Source: Allocoleopsis franciscana PCC 7113
GTDB lineage: Bacteria > Cyanobacteriota > Cyanobacteriia > Cyanobacteriales > Coleofasciculaceae
Direction of reading: 5' to 3'
Assembly: GCF_000317515.1 (NCBI RefSeq)
Contig: NC_019738.1
Coordinates: 2,692,001-2,756,000 of the forward strand
DNA: 64,000 nucleotides
The position numbers and the translations under genes are program-made. Numbering within the stretch: the first letter of the stretch is position 1; each line of letters begins with the position of its first letter. Below are positions 27,356 through 36,187 of the stretch, in pieces. The notes below the pieces were generated by a model. The model saw only the letters and a program-made list of their open reading frames with translations, was not told where the DNA came from and did no database searches.

Positions 27356-28957
27356 ATGGCGATTGCAATTGATTTTGGCACAAGCAACACAGTAGTCACG
27401 CGCTGGAATGCCGCAACCCAGCAACCGGAAACCCTCAACCTACCAGGATTGTCGCTGAAATTAGCGGACAATCCTCCATTAATCCCCAGTTTGCTCTATA
27501 TAGAAGATGCAAGGCAGGGTAAGGTCTTGGTTGGGCGAGAAGTACGCGACAAGGGACTCGACCTCACCAATGACCCCCGCTTCTTTCGCAGCTTTAAACG
27601 GGGAATTGGTGCCGACATTCAAGGCTTCTTGCCTGAATTGGATGAGCAGGTTGTCCGATTTGAGCAAGTTGGGCAGTGGTTCCTCACTCAGATTATTGAA
27701 CAACTCAAATCCACTCAGAACAGTACCCTTGACTCCTTAATTCTCACCGTGCCGGTGGATAGCTTTGAAGCCTATCGCCATTGGTTGAGTGGTGTTTGCC
27801 AATCCTTGCCAGTAGAGCAAGTCCGCATCTTAGATGAACCCACGGCGGCGGCTTTGGGCTATGGCATTGCCGATGGGCAAACCCTGCTCGTGGTTGACTT
27901 TGGTGGTGGCACTTTAGATTTATCTCTGGTGCAACTCAATCAAGACGCTCAAGTGGGTAAAAAGCCCTTAGGTTTTATTCTCAAGTGGGGTGAGAAGCTG
28001 TTGGGAGAAAGTTCGGGACAGAAGGTGAAAATAGCCCGTGTTCTCTCCAAAGCGGGGCAAAACTTGGGTGGCTCGGATATTGATAACTGGCTGGTGGATT
28101 ACTTTGCGGAAACTCAAGGGTTGACGAAATCGCCCCTGACGACTCGACTCGCCGAACGCCTAAAAATCCAGCTTTCTGAGAAGCCATCGGCAACGGAAGT
28201 CTATTTCAACGATGAAACCTTCGAGAGTTACGAACTCAAACTCGATCGCCAGACCTTTGAAACCATCTTGAGAGAACACCAGTTTTTTGAGATACTGGAT
28301 GATATGATGGCGCAGTTATTGCAACAAGGGCGTCGGGCTGGGATCGAGGTGTCCGATATTGATGCAGTTCTTTTAGTTGGTGGCACGGTTAAAATTCCCG
28401 CCGTTCAAGATTGGGTCAAGAATTACTTCGACGCGAGTAAAATTCGTTGCGAGAAACCCTTTGAAGCGATCGCCCAAGGCGCACTTCAGCTCGCCCAAGG
28501 CATCGAAATTCAGGATTTCCTTTACCACAGTTACGGCATTCGTTATTGGGATAGGCGTAATAATTGCCATAACTGGCATTCGATTATCAAAGCCGGACAA
28601 GCTTATCCGATGAGTGAGCCTGTGGAACTGCTTTTGGGCGCATCGGTAGACAATCAACCGAGCATTGAACTAATTGTGGGCGAGTTGGGGGCGCAGACGG
28701 GGGCGACGGAAGTGTATTTTGATGGCGATCGCTTAATTACTCGTCAAATGGGTGGCGGACAAACGACCGTGCAACCCCTCAACGACCGCGATGGAGCGAG
28801 AACCATCGCTCAACTGACTCCTGCGGGGAATCCAGGACGCGATCGCATTAAAATTCAGTTTTGGGTGGATGCCGACCGTTCTCTCCGAATTAATGTTGAA
28901 GATTTACTGACCGATCAACCTTTATTACAGAATCAAATCGTCGCCCAGTTGAGTTAA
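27356..28957 (+). CDS. Hsp70-family ATPase, divergent from DnaK
   Basis: I start at ATG 27356 (MAIAIDFGTSNTVVTRW), where Hsp70 homology begins; an ATG at 27251 would add 35 unlike residues. The 533-residue product has the actin-like ATPase motifs: phosphate-1 DFGTSNT, phosphate-2 VVDFGGGTLDLSLV and adenosine LLVGGTVKIPAV. The remaining 150 residues form a short beta-rich tail (IELIVGELGAQTG) and lack the usual DnaK substrate-binding lid and C-terminal EEVD-like or Gly-rich end. It is an Hsp70-like protein known in many cyanobacteria, with uncharacterised clients. No co-chaperone gene is adjacent. Confidence 0.88.
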   Translation: MAIAIDFGTSNTVVTRWNAATQQPETLNLPGLSLKLADNPPLIPSLLYIEDARQGKVLVGREVRDKGLDLTNDPRFFRSFKRGIGADIQGFLPELDEQVVRFEQVGQWFLTQIIEQLKSTQNSTLDSLILTVPVDSFEAYRHWLSGVCQSLPVEQVRILDEPTAAALGYGIADGQTLLVVDFGGGTLDLSLVQLNQDAQVGKKPLGFILKWGEKLLGESSGQKVKIARVLSKAGQNLGGSDIDNWLVDYFAETQGLTKSPLTTRLAERLKIQLSEKPSATEVYFNDETFESYELKLDRQTFETILREHQFFEILDDMMAQLLQQGRRAGIEVSDIDAVLLVGGTVKIPAVQDWVKNYFDASKIRCEKPFEAIAQGALQLAQGIEIQDFLYHSYGIRYWDRRNNCHNWHSIIKAGQAYPMSEPVELLLGASVDNQPSIELIVGELGAQTGATEVYFDGDRLITRQMGGGQTTVQPLNDRDGARTIAQLTPAGNPGRDRIKIQFWVDADRSLRINVEDLLTDQPLLQNQIVAQLS

Positions 28958-29138
28958 GCTAACGTGCATTTATAGCAGAAGGCAGTTCGCGCAGCGTTCT
29001 GGGCAGGAGTAGGCAAAAGGCAAAAGGCTCTTATATTTATTCTTAGTACGTGGTCGTTTCAGCCCTTAAAGCTGTCCCAACTTCTATAGCGACTGCTATA
29101 AATTACATCTTTTGAGAACAGGATAAAAGCGCTCAATT

Positions 29139-29174
29139 CCGCACCTCCGCACCCCCGCACCCCCGCACCCCCGC
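29139..29174. repeat. Tandem 8-bp CCGCACCC-type repeat
   Basis: Four tandem units of CCGCACC(C/T)-type sequence lie 20 bases beyond the stop of the channel gene, between the convergent Hsp70-like and channel genes. Such short tandem repeats are frequent in filamentous cyanobacteria. Confidence 0.75.
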
Positions 29175-29193
29175 TAAATAGGGAAGGGTTACG

Positions 29194-30903
29194 TCATGTT
29201 GGCATTCCAACGTTGGCAATGAGCTGAGTGGCAGCTACACGCCACAACTGATCTAAACCGGAAGCAGGCATAGTCAGGTAAAGAACATCACCAGCACTGA
29301 GGCAAGTCTCCAAGAGATCCCAGGCATGAATGGTTTGGCAATTGGTTTCAATATAGAGAGGAACAAAGTCTGCATCGATCGCAATCTCTTTGACACGGCG
29401 TCCACAAAAAGGATGTTTTGGTGTAATTAAGGTAGCTAAGGCAACCCACAGGGTATCGCGAGTCATCCCGTTGCCTAAAATTCTCCCTCCCAAAGCAGCG
29501 GCGGCAAACGATGGAGTCGCTAATTCGGCGGGACAAAGCACAGATTGAAATTCAAAAACCTGCTGTACCATCTGAGAGAAATGTGGGTCTTGATTTCGCA
29601 CAACCGTCGATAATTTGGGAGTAAGGTTTTTGGCACTGAGCGCAATTTGTAAGTTGGCGGTATCATCACTGGTGACAGCTAAGAGTGCTTCAGCTTTCTG
29701 GATGTTAGCCGCTGTCAGCGTTGCGGATAAACTAGCATCTCCATGAATCACGGGGATTCCTTGGGAACGAACAATGTTGAGGAAACGGTTATTGAGGTCG
29801 TGTTCGATCACGACGACCTCATGTCCATGACAATGCAGGTGGTTGACAATTTGAACCCCAACACCCCCCAATCCACAGACAATGTAGTGATTGCGTGCAG
29901 GTACCCTAGCCGCGTCCCAAAACTGCTTTAACCGAGTTCCTAAGACAAAATCGTTGAGCAGGGCATAGCAAATCCCTATGACTCCGGCTCCTACTAGCAT
30001 CATCACCACGGTAAACAGTTTAATGCTGTCGGGTGCTTTTTCTGCCACCTGTTCTTGACCACCCGCACCGGTAATCATGCCCACCGAAAAATAGAGAGCA
30101 TCGACCGCCGAGATGTTGGTATCAAAGCAAACATAGGTGAGTGTCGCCAGAAAAATCATGACAAATAGAGTCAACGTCACCACCAAGATGGGTTGAGCGT
30201 GATTTTGAAACTGACGTAAGTTGGTGAGGACTTTGAGGAATTTTCGCAGCCAGGAGTTGCGACGGTTACGGACATTCGGTTGGGTGCCGATAATTAAGCG
30301 ATCGCCAACTTGTAACTTCCTGCCCTCAATCACAGCGGATACCAATGCCACTCGACCGTTTACGGGAAGGTAATAAATCAGCATCCGCGATCGCTCATCC
30401 CACAGTTCGCTCAAATGGCGTCCTAGCCAGGGATGATTTTCATGAATTACCTCTTCGTAGATCGGCCAAGTTTGATTAAATAGCCGCAGTTGCCCGATCG
30501 CTTTATTTCCCAGTGCGGCGAAGGCAAAGACTGGTGCTGCCAAGGCCGAAACACTTAGACTCACGTGATTGGGGAGAGTCTGATCGAGGCGATCGCCCAA
30601 ACCACTATTAAACAAGCGATTAATGATGCGAATTCGGGGATTGAGAACTCTAGCCTGAGTCAGAATTGCCAAATTTAAAGCATCATCGTTACTCGCCAGA
30701 ACTAATGTGTTAGCCTTTTGAATCCCAGCCGCTAGGAGGGTAGAAGCTGAAGATAAGTTTCCAATCACAACATCCTCGGCTTCTTCTTCTTCAACCAGAG
30801 GTTTGTAATGAATGCCCACCACAGCCGCTCCCTGCTGCCTCAGTAAACCGAAAATTTTATATCCAGTGCGACCCAAGCCACAAACAATGATTCGGGGTTT
30901 CAT
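29194..30903 (-). CDS. Two-RCK ion-channel-like protein (TrkA-N / TrkA-C)
   Basis: The 569-residue protein has a first Rossmann RCK domain at the N terminus (CGLGRTG, residues 8-14), a TrkA-C-like segment near 155-208, a two-helix pore module (about 238-260 and 294-318 with pore loop 270-285), then a second RCK domain (CGLGGVG, about 343-349) and a C-terminal TrkA-C-like part. This resembles ligand-gated K+ channels, but the selectivity-filter position reads SVGMITGAGG rather than TVGYGD. Ion selectivity therefore cannot be assumed. RCK domains bind NAD(H), nucleotides or Ca2+. It would sit in the plasma or thylakoid membrane as an oligomer. Confidence 0.85.
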   Translation of the reverse strand: MKPRIIVCGLGRTGYKIFGLLRQQGAAVVGIHYKPLVEEEEAEDVVIGNLSSASTLLAAGIQKANTLVLASNDDALNLAILTQARVLNPRIRIINRLFNSGLGDRLDQTLPNHVSLSVSALAAPVFAFAALGNKAIGQLRLFNQTWPIYEEVIHENHPWLGRHLSELWDERSRMLIYYLPVNGRVALVSAVIEGRKLQVGDRLIIGTQPNVRNRRNSWLRKFLKVLTNLRQFQNHAQPILVVTLTLFVMIFLATLTYVCFDTNISAVDALYFSVGMITGAGGQEQVAEKAPDSIKLFTVVMMLVGAGVIGICYALLNDFVLGTRLKQFWDAARVPARNHYIVCGLGGVGVQIVNHLHCHGHEVVVIEHDLNNRFLNIVRSQGIPVIHGDASLSATLTAANIQKAEALLAVTSDDTANLQIALSAKNLTPKLSTVVRNQDPHFSQMVQQVFEFQSVLCPAELATPSFAAAALGGRILGNGMTRDTLWVALATLITPKHPFCGRRVKEIAIDADFVPLYIETNCQTIHAWDLLETCLSAGDVLYLTMPASGLDQLWRVAATQLIANVGMPT

Positions 30904-31699
30904 GAATCAGCTTTGTTGACAGACGGAGTGCTGCCTTGTAATGGTTAAGCCCTTATTTTTATTCAAGTTGGCTGGGAGTACTGTAGCTGAAAACACCACT
31001 GGTGAGATGAGGGGAGCAGGGGGGGATAGAAAGCTCAAAGCTCATAGGGTGCGGTCAAAACCACTTTATGTTCAAAGAGTCAAGGGGGGATTTTGAAGGC
31101 TTTATTTCTCTACTGCGATAAGAAACACCTTCTTAAACCCTTATGGGTGAATGATTTCAGCTAACTGTGTTTTTGCATTTGTGGCGAATGCGATGCGTCC
31201 GTTAGAGACTGAACATCTTGCCGCCAATCTCAATCAAAGCAAATATGTATTTTATGTTAAAAATATTCAAGCGTATTATTTAGGATGCGTATTATTAGGA
31301 GAATAGTAATTTTTAATCAGTGTATTGTAAATAACGATTTAACTTTATATAAACTTTACGCAACTAAAGCCTTATCTCTAAGTGCTTAAGGGCTTTTTGC
31401 CGTAGCTCTCCTCAGAATTCATGAATAGAGCAACATTTATTCATGTAGTTTAGGTAAAGATTTTGTTAAATCCTCTATGCAAAGTCAAGGGAATATGCCA
31501 TTATTTGTTGTCAACAGATGATGGAGATTCAACACGAATTTCTAACTGAGTGGAATATTAACGAACTCATGAATCTGCCCAGTTCGGCTCAAGTGATTTG
31601 CTAAAAAATTAGAGATATTTGCAATTAGTCGCAACTTATAAATAACTAACCTGTAAATATCTCCAATGTGTATCTGCCATTTTTTTTGAGGTCAAAACC
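30904..31699. promoter_or_regulatory. Long non-coding region upstream of the chorismatase cluster
   Basis: A 796-base gap between the divergent channel gene and the chorismatase. It is AT-rich after 31190. A 51-codon open frame (31151-31306, MISANCVFAFVANAMRP) has no recognised relatives and no good ribosome binding site. A weak bulged hairpin with a T run occurs near 31376-31397. The cluster promoter presumably lies in the last 300 bases. Confidence 0.4.
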
Positions 31700-32677
31700 A
31701 TGACTCTTTCCCTGCCCAATCTACCCAGTGTAGGTCTAGAGACGAAAAGCCTTCGCGCTCGGTTTGGACAGAATAAGACCGATTGCATCGCCACAGGGGA
31801 TACTATCGATCTATCCTTGAAAATGCCAGTTTTGGGTTCACAAGATACAGAGTACATAATTTCTCAGCCTGGGCAGATATACCAAAAGTTAGGATTTCAC
31901 ATCATCGAGACAGCAGATAGATTTGTTGGGGCTTTGGTTCAGGAAGTAGACTTTCCCTTAGAACAAGCCGCCTATGAGATTTATCTTAACTTTTTAGAGT
32001 TAACCAAAGATTGGAATTTATTCCGTGTTTGGAACTATATTCCCTACATTAACGAAGAATTCTGCGGCTTAGAAAATTACAGGTCTTTTTGCAAAGGTCG
32101 TTCCTTAGCCTTTGAAGCCTTCTATGGCGAAGAATTCAATTTTAAGATGCCAGCCGCCTCAGCTGTTGGAATTAACGACAATAAGCTTGTTCTTTATTTC
32201 ATCGCAGGCAAAGAAAGAGCGACTAATATTGAAAATCCAGAACAAGTTCCGGCATTTAACTATCCTAAGCAGTATGGTCCCCGATCACCGAGTTTTGCAC
32301 GGGGTACAGTGGTTTTGCAGGATGGAAAACACATCGGTTATTTATCGGGAACAGCAAGTATTAAGAGTCACGAATCAGTAACTCTAAGAAATATCAGTGA
32401 GCAATTCCATACCACCCTCGACAACATGAGTTTGGTGTTTGAACGGATGGGTTTACTCCATGAACGGATGAGTTTCCACGGAACCATGCCCGATCCGGCA
32501 AAATATGACCGAAGATTTAAGGTCTATATCAGACATCTAGAAGATGCAGAATACATCCAAAACCTTTTTGCTCAAAGTATTTTTGCTTCTGAAGATGACC
32601 ACATTCTTTATCTGCGATCGGACATCTGTCGCTTTGAATTAGACCTAGAAATCGAAGCCATCATTGCAGAACGGTAA
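31700..32677 (+). CDS. Chorismatase (FkbO/Hyg5/XanB2 family), likely 3-hydroxybenzoate-forming
   Basis: This 325-residue protein shows the chorismatase signature blocks: WNYIPYIN (111-118), ENYRSFCKGRSLAFE (125-139), PAASAVGI, IENPEQVPAFNYP, YGPRSPSFARG (192-202) and the C-terminal DICRFELDLEIEA. Chorismatases cleave pyruvate from chorismate, giving either a dihydroxycyclohexadiene acid (FkbO type) or 3-hydroxybenzoate (Hyg5/XanB2 type). From memory of the family, a Cys seven residues before the catalytic Glu marks the Hyg5 type; here Cys310 and Glu317 fit that. It opens a six-gene + strand cluster with an aryl-ligase, carrier protein and NRPS. Chorismate supply would come from the shikimate pathway. 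Confidence 0.9.
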   Translation: MTLSLPNLPSVGLETKSLRARFGQNKTDCIATGDTIDLSLKMPVLGSQDTEYIISQPGQIYQKLGFHIIETADRFVGALVQEVDFPLEQAAYEIYLNFLELTKDWNLFRVWNYIPYINEEFCGLENYRSFCKGRSLAFEAFYGEEFNFKMPAASAVGINDNKLVLYFIAGKERATNIENPEQVPAFNYPKQYGPRSPSFARGTVVLQDGKHIGYLSGTASIKSHESVTLRNISEQFHTTLDNMSLVFERMGLLHERMSFHGTMPDPAKYDRRFKVYIRHLEDAEYIQNLFAQSIFASEDDHILYLRSDICRFELDLEIEAIIAER

Positions 32678-32769
32678 TCTGTAAATAGTCCTAACAGAAA
32701 TATTGCAATCAAAAATTCATCCAACACCAAGAATTTTGCATAAAAGATAACAGAACAGGTGATAAGTAC

Positions 32770-32864
32770 TATAGCGTTTCTCGATTGGGTAAGGTACACC
32801 TTGAATACCAAGAACTTTGCTCTCAAGAAACTCTGCGTACCTCATTCATCTGAAAACCGCTATA
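32770..32864. repeat. MITE-like element with imperfect 28-bp inverted ends
   Basis: The left end (32770-32797, TATAGCGTTTCTCG...) and right end (32837-32864, ending ...ACCGCTATA) are imperfect inverted repeats around a 39-base core. TATAGCG-starting palindromes of this kind recur in cyanobacterial genomes. It sits between the chorismatase and ligase genes in a 336-base gap, where it could form a hairpin or carry a promoter for the downstream genes. Confidence 0.65.
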
Positions 32865-33013
32865 CAGAGTGAGACAGATATGTCTAACTGTTGTAGCAAC
32901 GATTAACTGAGAGCAAACGCTCAACGCCGTAGCACTTAGGTTCAAATTAACCGAAACTTTCCCTAATGAAATTTAGGGAAACTGCTAATACCTCGAATCA
33001 GTAAGGCACTACC

Positions 33014-34534
33014 ATGTTGCATCAAACATTCCTTAAAGCCGTAAAGCAGTACCCAACAAAGACGGCTATTGTTTACGATCAACAGAGGATTAACTATCAA
33101 GAGCTTTACACTAAAGTCCTTGGATTAAGTAAAGGGCTTCACTCAATTGGTGTAAAGCAATCTGACTGTGTTGCGATCATTTTGCCCAATTGTCCGGAGT
33201 TTGTGATCAGCTTTTATGCAGTTGCTACGTTGAAGGCGATCGCCCTGCCATTAAACACCGCTTTTAAAGAGGCCGAAATCAATTTCTACATCAATGACAC
33301 GGGAGCGAGTGTCATTATTACAGATAAGGTACGGGCTGAACTTTGCCACAAAGTTATCTCTCAATTTGACCGGAAAATCGAGTTAATTGTCATTGATGAA
33401 GATGAGTCTTCCCGTGTCTTATTTGAGGACTTAAGCCAAAACCAAACCAACGAGTTTGAAAATATGACTCCTTATGAAGGAGATGTAATCTATCAGTACT
33501 CGTCTGGTTCCACCGGCAGACCCAAAAGAGTAGCCAGAACACAAAAGAACATCGTCTACCAGGGAAGCAATTGTGTAGCGACTCTAAACGTAACAGCGTC
33601 TGACAATATTTTATGCATCGTACCCCTGTATCACGCTTATGGGTTTGGGGAATGCATGTTAGCGGCTACCTTTACAGGCGCAACCCTCGTTATTTTAGAG
33701 CCATTCATGCAAAATGGTGTTCCTGTTGAGATGCCATTTATTTTCCGCTGCCCACGAGTGTTAAGCCTGATAGAAACCGAGAAGATTACGATTCTGCCCG
33801 CTGTGCCCTACATCTATAGCATTTTGGCAGCCACTCCCTATCAGACTCAAGTCAACTTCTCAACACTGAGATTATGTATCTCAGCGGGCAATTTCTTACC
33901 GAAGGATACATCCGATAAATTCCTCCACAGATTTGGTATTCCGCTCAGACAGCTTTATGGTTGTACAGAAGCTGGGGCCGTTGCGATCAATTTAGAGCCA
34001 GAGGCTGACCTTCATTATGATTCCATCGGTGTGCCGATGAGGAATGTAGAAATTATAGTGATGGATGACGATGGCAATGAATTAGCTCCTGGCTTAATTG
34101 GGGAGTTTGTAATCAAAAGTGAAACCCTGACCACTGGGTATCACAATTTGCCCGAAGTGAATAAAGAGGCGTTCCGAAATGGTCACTTTTTTACAGGGGA
34201 CTTAGGCAAAAAAGATGAGCAAGGGCGTCTTTATCTAACTGGGCGTAAGAAAATCTTTATTGATACTGGCGGACACAAGGTTGATCCGCTAGAGGTCGAA
34301 GATATTCTGGTCGCTTATCCGAAGGTACAGGAAGCGGTTGTTGTTGGAACAAAAGGACCCTTAGGCGGAGAGTTGATTAAGGCAGTTATTGTCCTCAATG
34401 AAGAATGTAAAGAGCAGGAAATTATAGCATTCTGCAAAGACAAGCTAGCCGACTTTAAGGTTCCGAAATTTATTGAGTTCCGCCAAGAACTGCCTAAAAA
34501 TCCCTTGGGTAAAGTATTGCGGAAAAAGGTTTAA
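33014..34534 (+). CDS. Stand-alone AMP-dependent (aryl-)acid ligase
   Basis: The 506-residue adenylate-forming enzyme has all core motifs: YSSGSTGRPKR (162-172, P-loop), PLYHAYG, YGCTEAG, FTGDLG, the hinge GRKKIFIDTGGHKVDP and the C-terminal NPLGKVLRKKV with catalytic Lys500. It would activate a carboxylic acid as its adenylate and transfer it to CoA or a carrier phosphopantetheine. Its position between a chorismatase and a free carrier protein suggests 3-hydroxybenzoate (or the related dihydrodiol acid) as substrate; the binding pocket cannot be read with certainty by eye. A small ATT-rich hairpin (CCCTAA...TTAGGG, 32963-32980) lies upstream. Confidence 0.88.
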   Translation: MLHQTFLKAVKQYPTKTAIVYDQQRINYQELYTKVLGLSKGLHSIGVKQSDCVAIILPNCPEFVISFYAVATLKAIALPLNTAFKEAEINFYINDTGASVIITDKVRAELCHKVISQFDRKIELIVIDEDESSRVLFEDLSQNQTNEFENMTPYEGDVIYQYSSGSTGRPKRVARTQKNIVYQGSNCVATLNVTASDNILCIVPLYHAYGFGECMLAATFTGATLVILEPFMQNGVPVEMPFIFRCPRVLSLIETEKITILPAVPYIYSILAATPYQTQVNFSTLRLCISAGNFLPKDTSDKFLHRFGIPLRQLYGCTEAGAVAINLEPEADLHYDSIGVPMRNVEIIVMDDDGNELAPGLIGEFVIKSETLTTGYHNLPEVNKEAFRNGHFFTGDLGKKDEQGRLYLTGRKKIFIDTGGHKVDPLEVEDILVAYPKVQEAVVVGTKGPLGGELIKAVIVLNEECKEQEIIAFCKDKLADFKVPKFIEFRQELPKNPLGKVLRKKV

Positions 34535-34699
34535 TTTAGGGCAATCGTGCCGAATTCAAGGGCGTTATGAAATGGATAACGCCGGAGTTGCAATAAACCC
34601 AAAAGAGTGGGCAAAGATAAAATTTTTTGCTCCCTCTCTTCCCTCAACACAAGCAATCTGTAAACGCACTTTACAAAAATCAAAGTAAGGAAGCATTCT

Positions 34700-35770
34700 A
34701 TGGAATTTGGTATCCAGTTTTTCCCGGACGTTGCCCCTGATCAGAAGTCGGGTCAACAGTATTTCCACGAGGCTTTACATCTTGTTGGTCTATGTGACGA
34801 ATTAGGCTACACCAATGTCCGCACGGTTGAGCATTACTTTCATCCCTACGGTGGGTATAGCCCCAACCCCATTCTCTTTTTAACCGCCGCTTCCCAACGC
34901 ACCCGGAAGGCGCGTTTAATTACGGGCGCTGTTCTTCCTGCCTTCAATAACCCATTGAAACTGGCAGGGGAAATCGGGATGCTAGATGCGATTTCCCAGG
35001 GGCGTTTAGAAGTAGGCTTTGCCCGTGCTTTTCTGCCTCATGAATTTGTCCGGTTTGGTGTTAGCTTGAACGAAAGCCGGGGGCGGTTTGAGGAAGGGGT
35101 CGAACAGGTTCGCCGCCTGCTTGAGGAAGAAAATGTGTCGATAGAGGGGCAGTTTCACAGCTTTAAGAACGTCACCTCACTGCCACGCCCCACCCAAGCG
35201 CCACGCCCACCCTTCTGGATTGCTGCACTGGCAACGCCTGAATCCTTCGTTGCAGCCGGGAAAAAAGGCTACGGCTTAATGGCGATTCCCCTGGCTGGGG
35301 GAAAGATGGCTGAACTGATTGGGATGTATCGCGAAGCGTGGAAATCAGCAGGGCATCCAGGACAAGGGAAAGTCATGCTGGCGTTTCACATGTTTTCCTC
35401 TCTGACTAACGATGAGGCAGTTGCGATCGCACGTCAACCACTCAACAACTATCTGCAATCTCTTGTTGAGGCCGCCTCAGACTGGACTTCGGGATCGAGC
35501 TCCACTGATTACCCAGGTTACGACAAGATTATTGCAGGGCTGAAGCAAGAAACCTTTGAGTCTCAAATTGAAAAAGGTGCAGCCTGGATTGGTCCACCCA
35601 AACAAGTGCGTGAGGCAATTGCAGAATACAACCATCAAGTCGGCGGGTTTGAAATTGCCTCGCTCCAGGTGAACTTTAATACCCTACCCGTTGAAGCCGC
35701 CGAAGCCTCAATGCGCCTATTTTCCAAAGAGGTTATGCCTTACTTTGCCGAGCAGGTAAAAGCGGCATAA
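34700..35770 (+). CDS. Luciferase-like flavin-dependent monooxygenase (LLM, MupA/Atu3640-type)
   Basis: This 356-residue protein has the bacterial luciferase-like TIM-barrel features: VRTVEHYFHPYGGYSPNP near the N terminus, LITGAVLPAFNNPLKLAGEIGMLDAISQGRLEVGFARAFLP, and PPFWIAALATPES. This subtype occurs in NRPS and PKS clusters, where it oxidises or hydroxylates carrier-bound or free intermediates using FMNH2 and O2. AAGGAAG about ten bases before ATG 34700 is a good ribosome binding site. It lies between the ligase and the carrier protein, so it likely modifies the aryl or acyl intermediate; the position of oxidation is unknown. Confidence 0.88.
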   Translation: MEFGIQFFPDVAPDQKSGQQYFHEALHLVGLCDELGYTNVRTVEHYFHPYGGYSPNPILFLTAASQRTRKARLITGAVLPAFNNPLKLAGEIGMLDAISQGRLEVGFARAFLPHEFVRFGVSLNESRGRFEEGVEQVRRLLEEENVSIEGQFHSFKNVTSLPRPTQAPRPPFWIAALATPESFVAAGKKGYGLMAIPLAGGKMAELIGMYREAWKSAGHPGQGKVMLAFHMFSSLTNDEAVAIARQPLNNYLQSLVEAASDWTSGSSSTDYPGYDKIIAGLKQETFESQIEKGAAWIGPPKQVREAIAEYNHQVGGFEIASLQVNFNTLPVEAAEASMRLFSKEVMPYFAEQVKAA

Positions 35771-35839
35771 ACTGCCAACACCATAGCATTTTGGATTTTA
35801 TTGGGTCTCGTCATTTAGGTAATTAATACAAGGATGTAA

Positions 35840-36133
35840 ATGATGCTAAGTCTTGAACAAATTCAGCAAAAAAGCCATGACGTTGTTCTAGAAGTTCTGC
35901 CAAATGTTACCAGTGAAGAATTAGAATACGACACCGATCTTTTCAGCATTGGTCTAGATTCAATCACTGCAATGTCACTCGTTTTGACATTACAAGAAAC
36001 CTTTGAGGTGGCATTTGAAACGAGTGAAATTAGCTTTGACAATTTCCGAACCCTAGGAAACATTGTTGAACTAATCGAAAAAAAATATACGGGTCTGAGT
36101 CAGGATGCAGAGAGTCTCAGTGCGGTCAATTAA
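35840..36133 (+). CDS. Free-standing acyl/aryl carrier protein
   Basis: A 97-residue protein with a single phosphopantetheine attachment domain: DLFSIGLDSITAMSLV with the modified serine at residue 41. AAGGATG lies just before the start; two ATGs (35840 and 35843) are adjacent. It would be loaded by the upstream ligase after activation by the downstream phosphopantetheinyl transferase. The next gene, a C-T-TE NRPS protein, begins 54 bases later, so the two are almost certainly co-transcribed. Confidence 0.92.
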   Translation: MMLSLEQIQQKSHDVVLEVLPNVTSEELEYDTDLFSIGLDSITAMSLVLTLQETFEVAFETSEISFDNFRTLGNIVELIEKKYTGLSQDAESLSAVN

Positions 36134-36187
36134 AGACTCTCAAGTTAAGGCTAGTAGCAAATTCAGGTTGGAAGGTAAGAACAAGTC

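Noticed and set aside
31368-31400. Hairpin with T run resembling a terminator in the 796-base gap
   Set aside because: The stem is bulged and no + strand gene ends upstream of it.
34571-34688. Short 38-codon open frame between the ligase and the monooxygenase
   Set aside because: No ribosome binding site, no MbtH-like motif, and it overlaps the region needed for the next gene's ribosome binding site.
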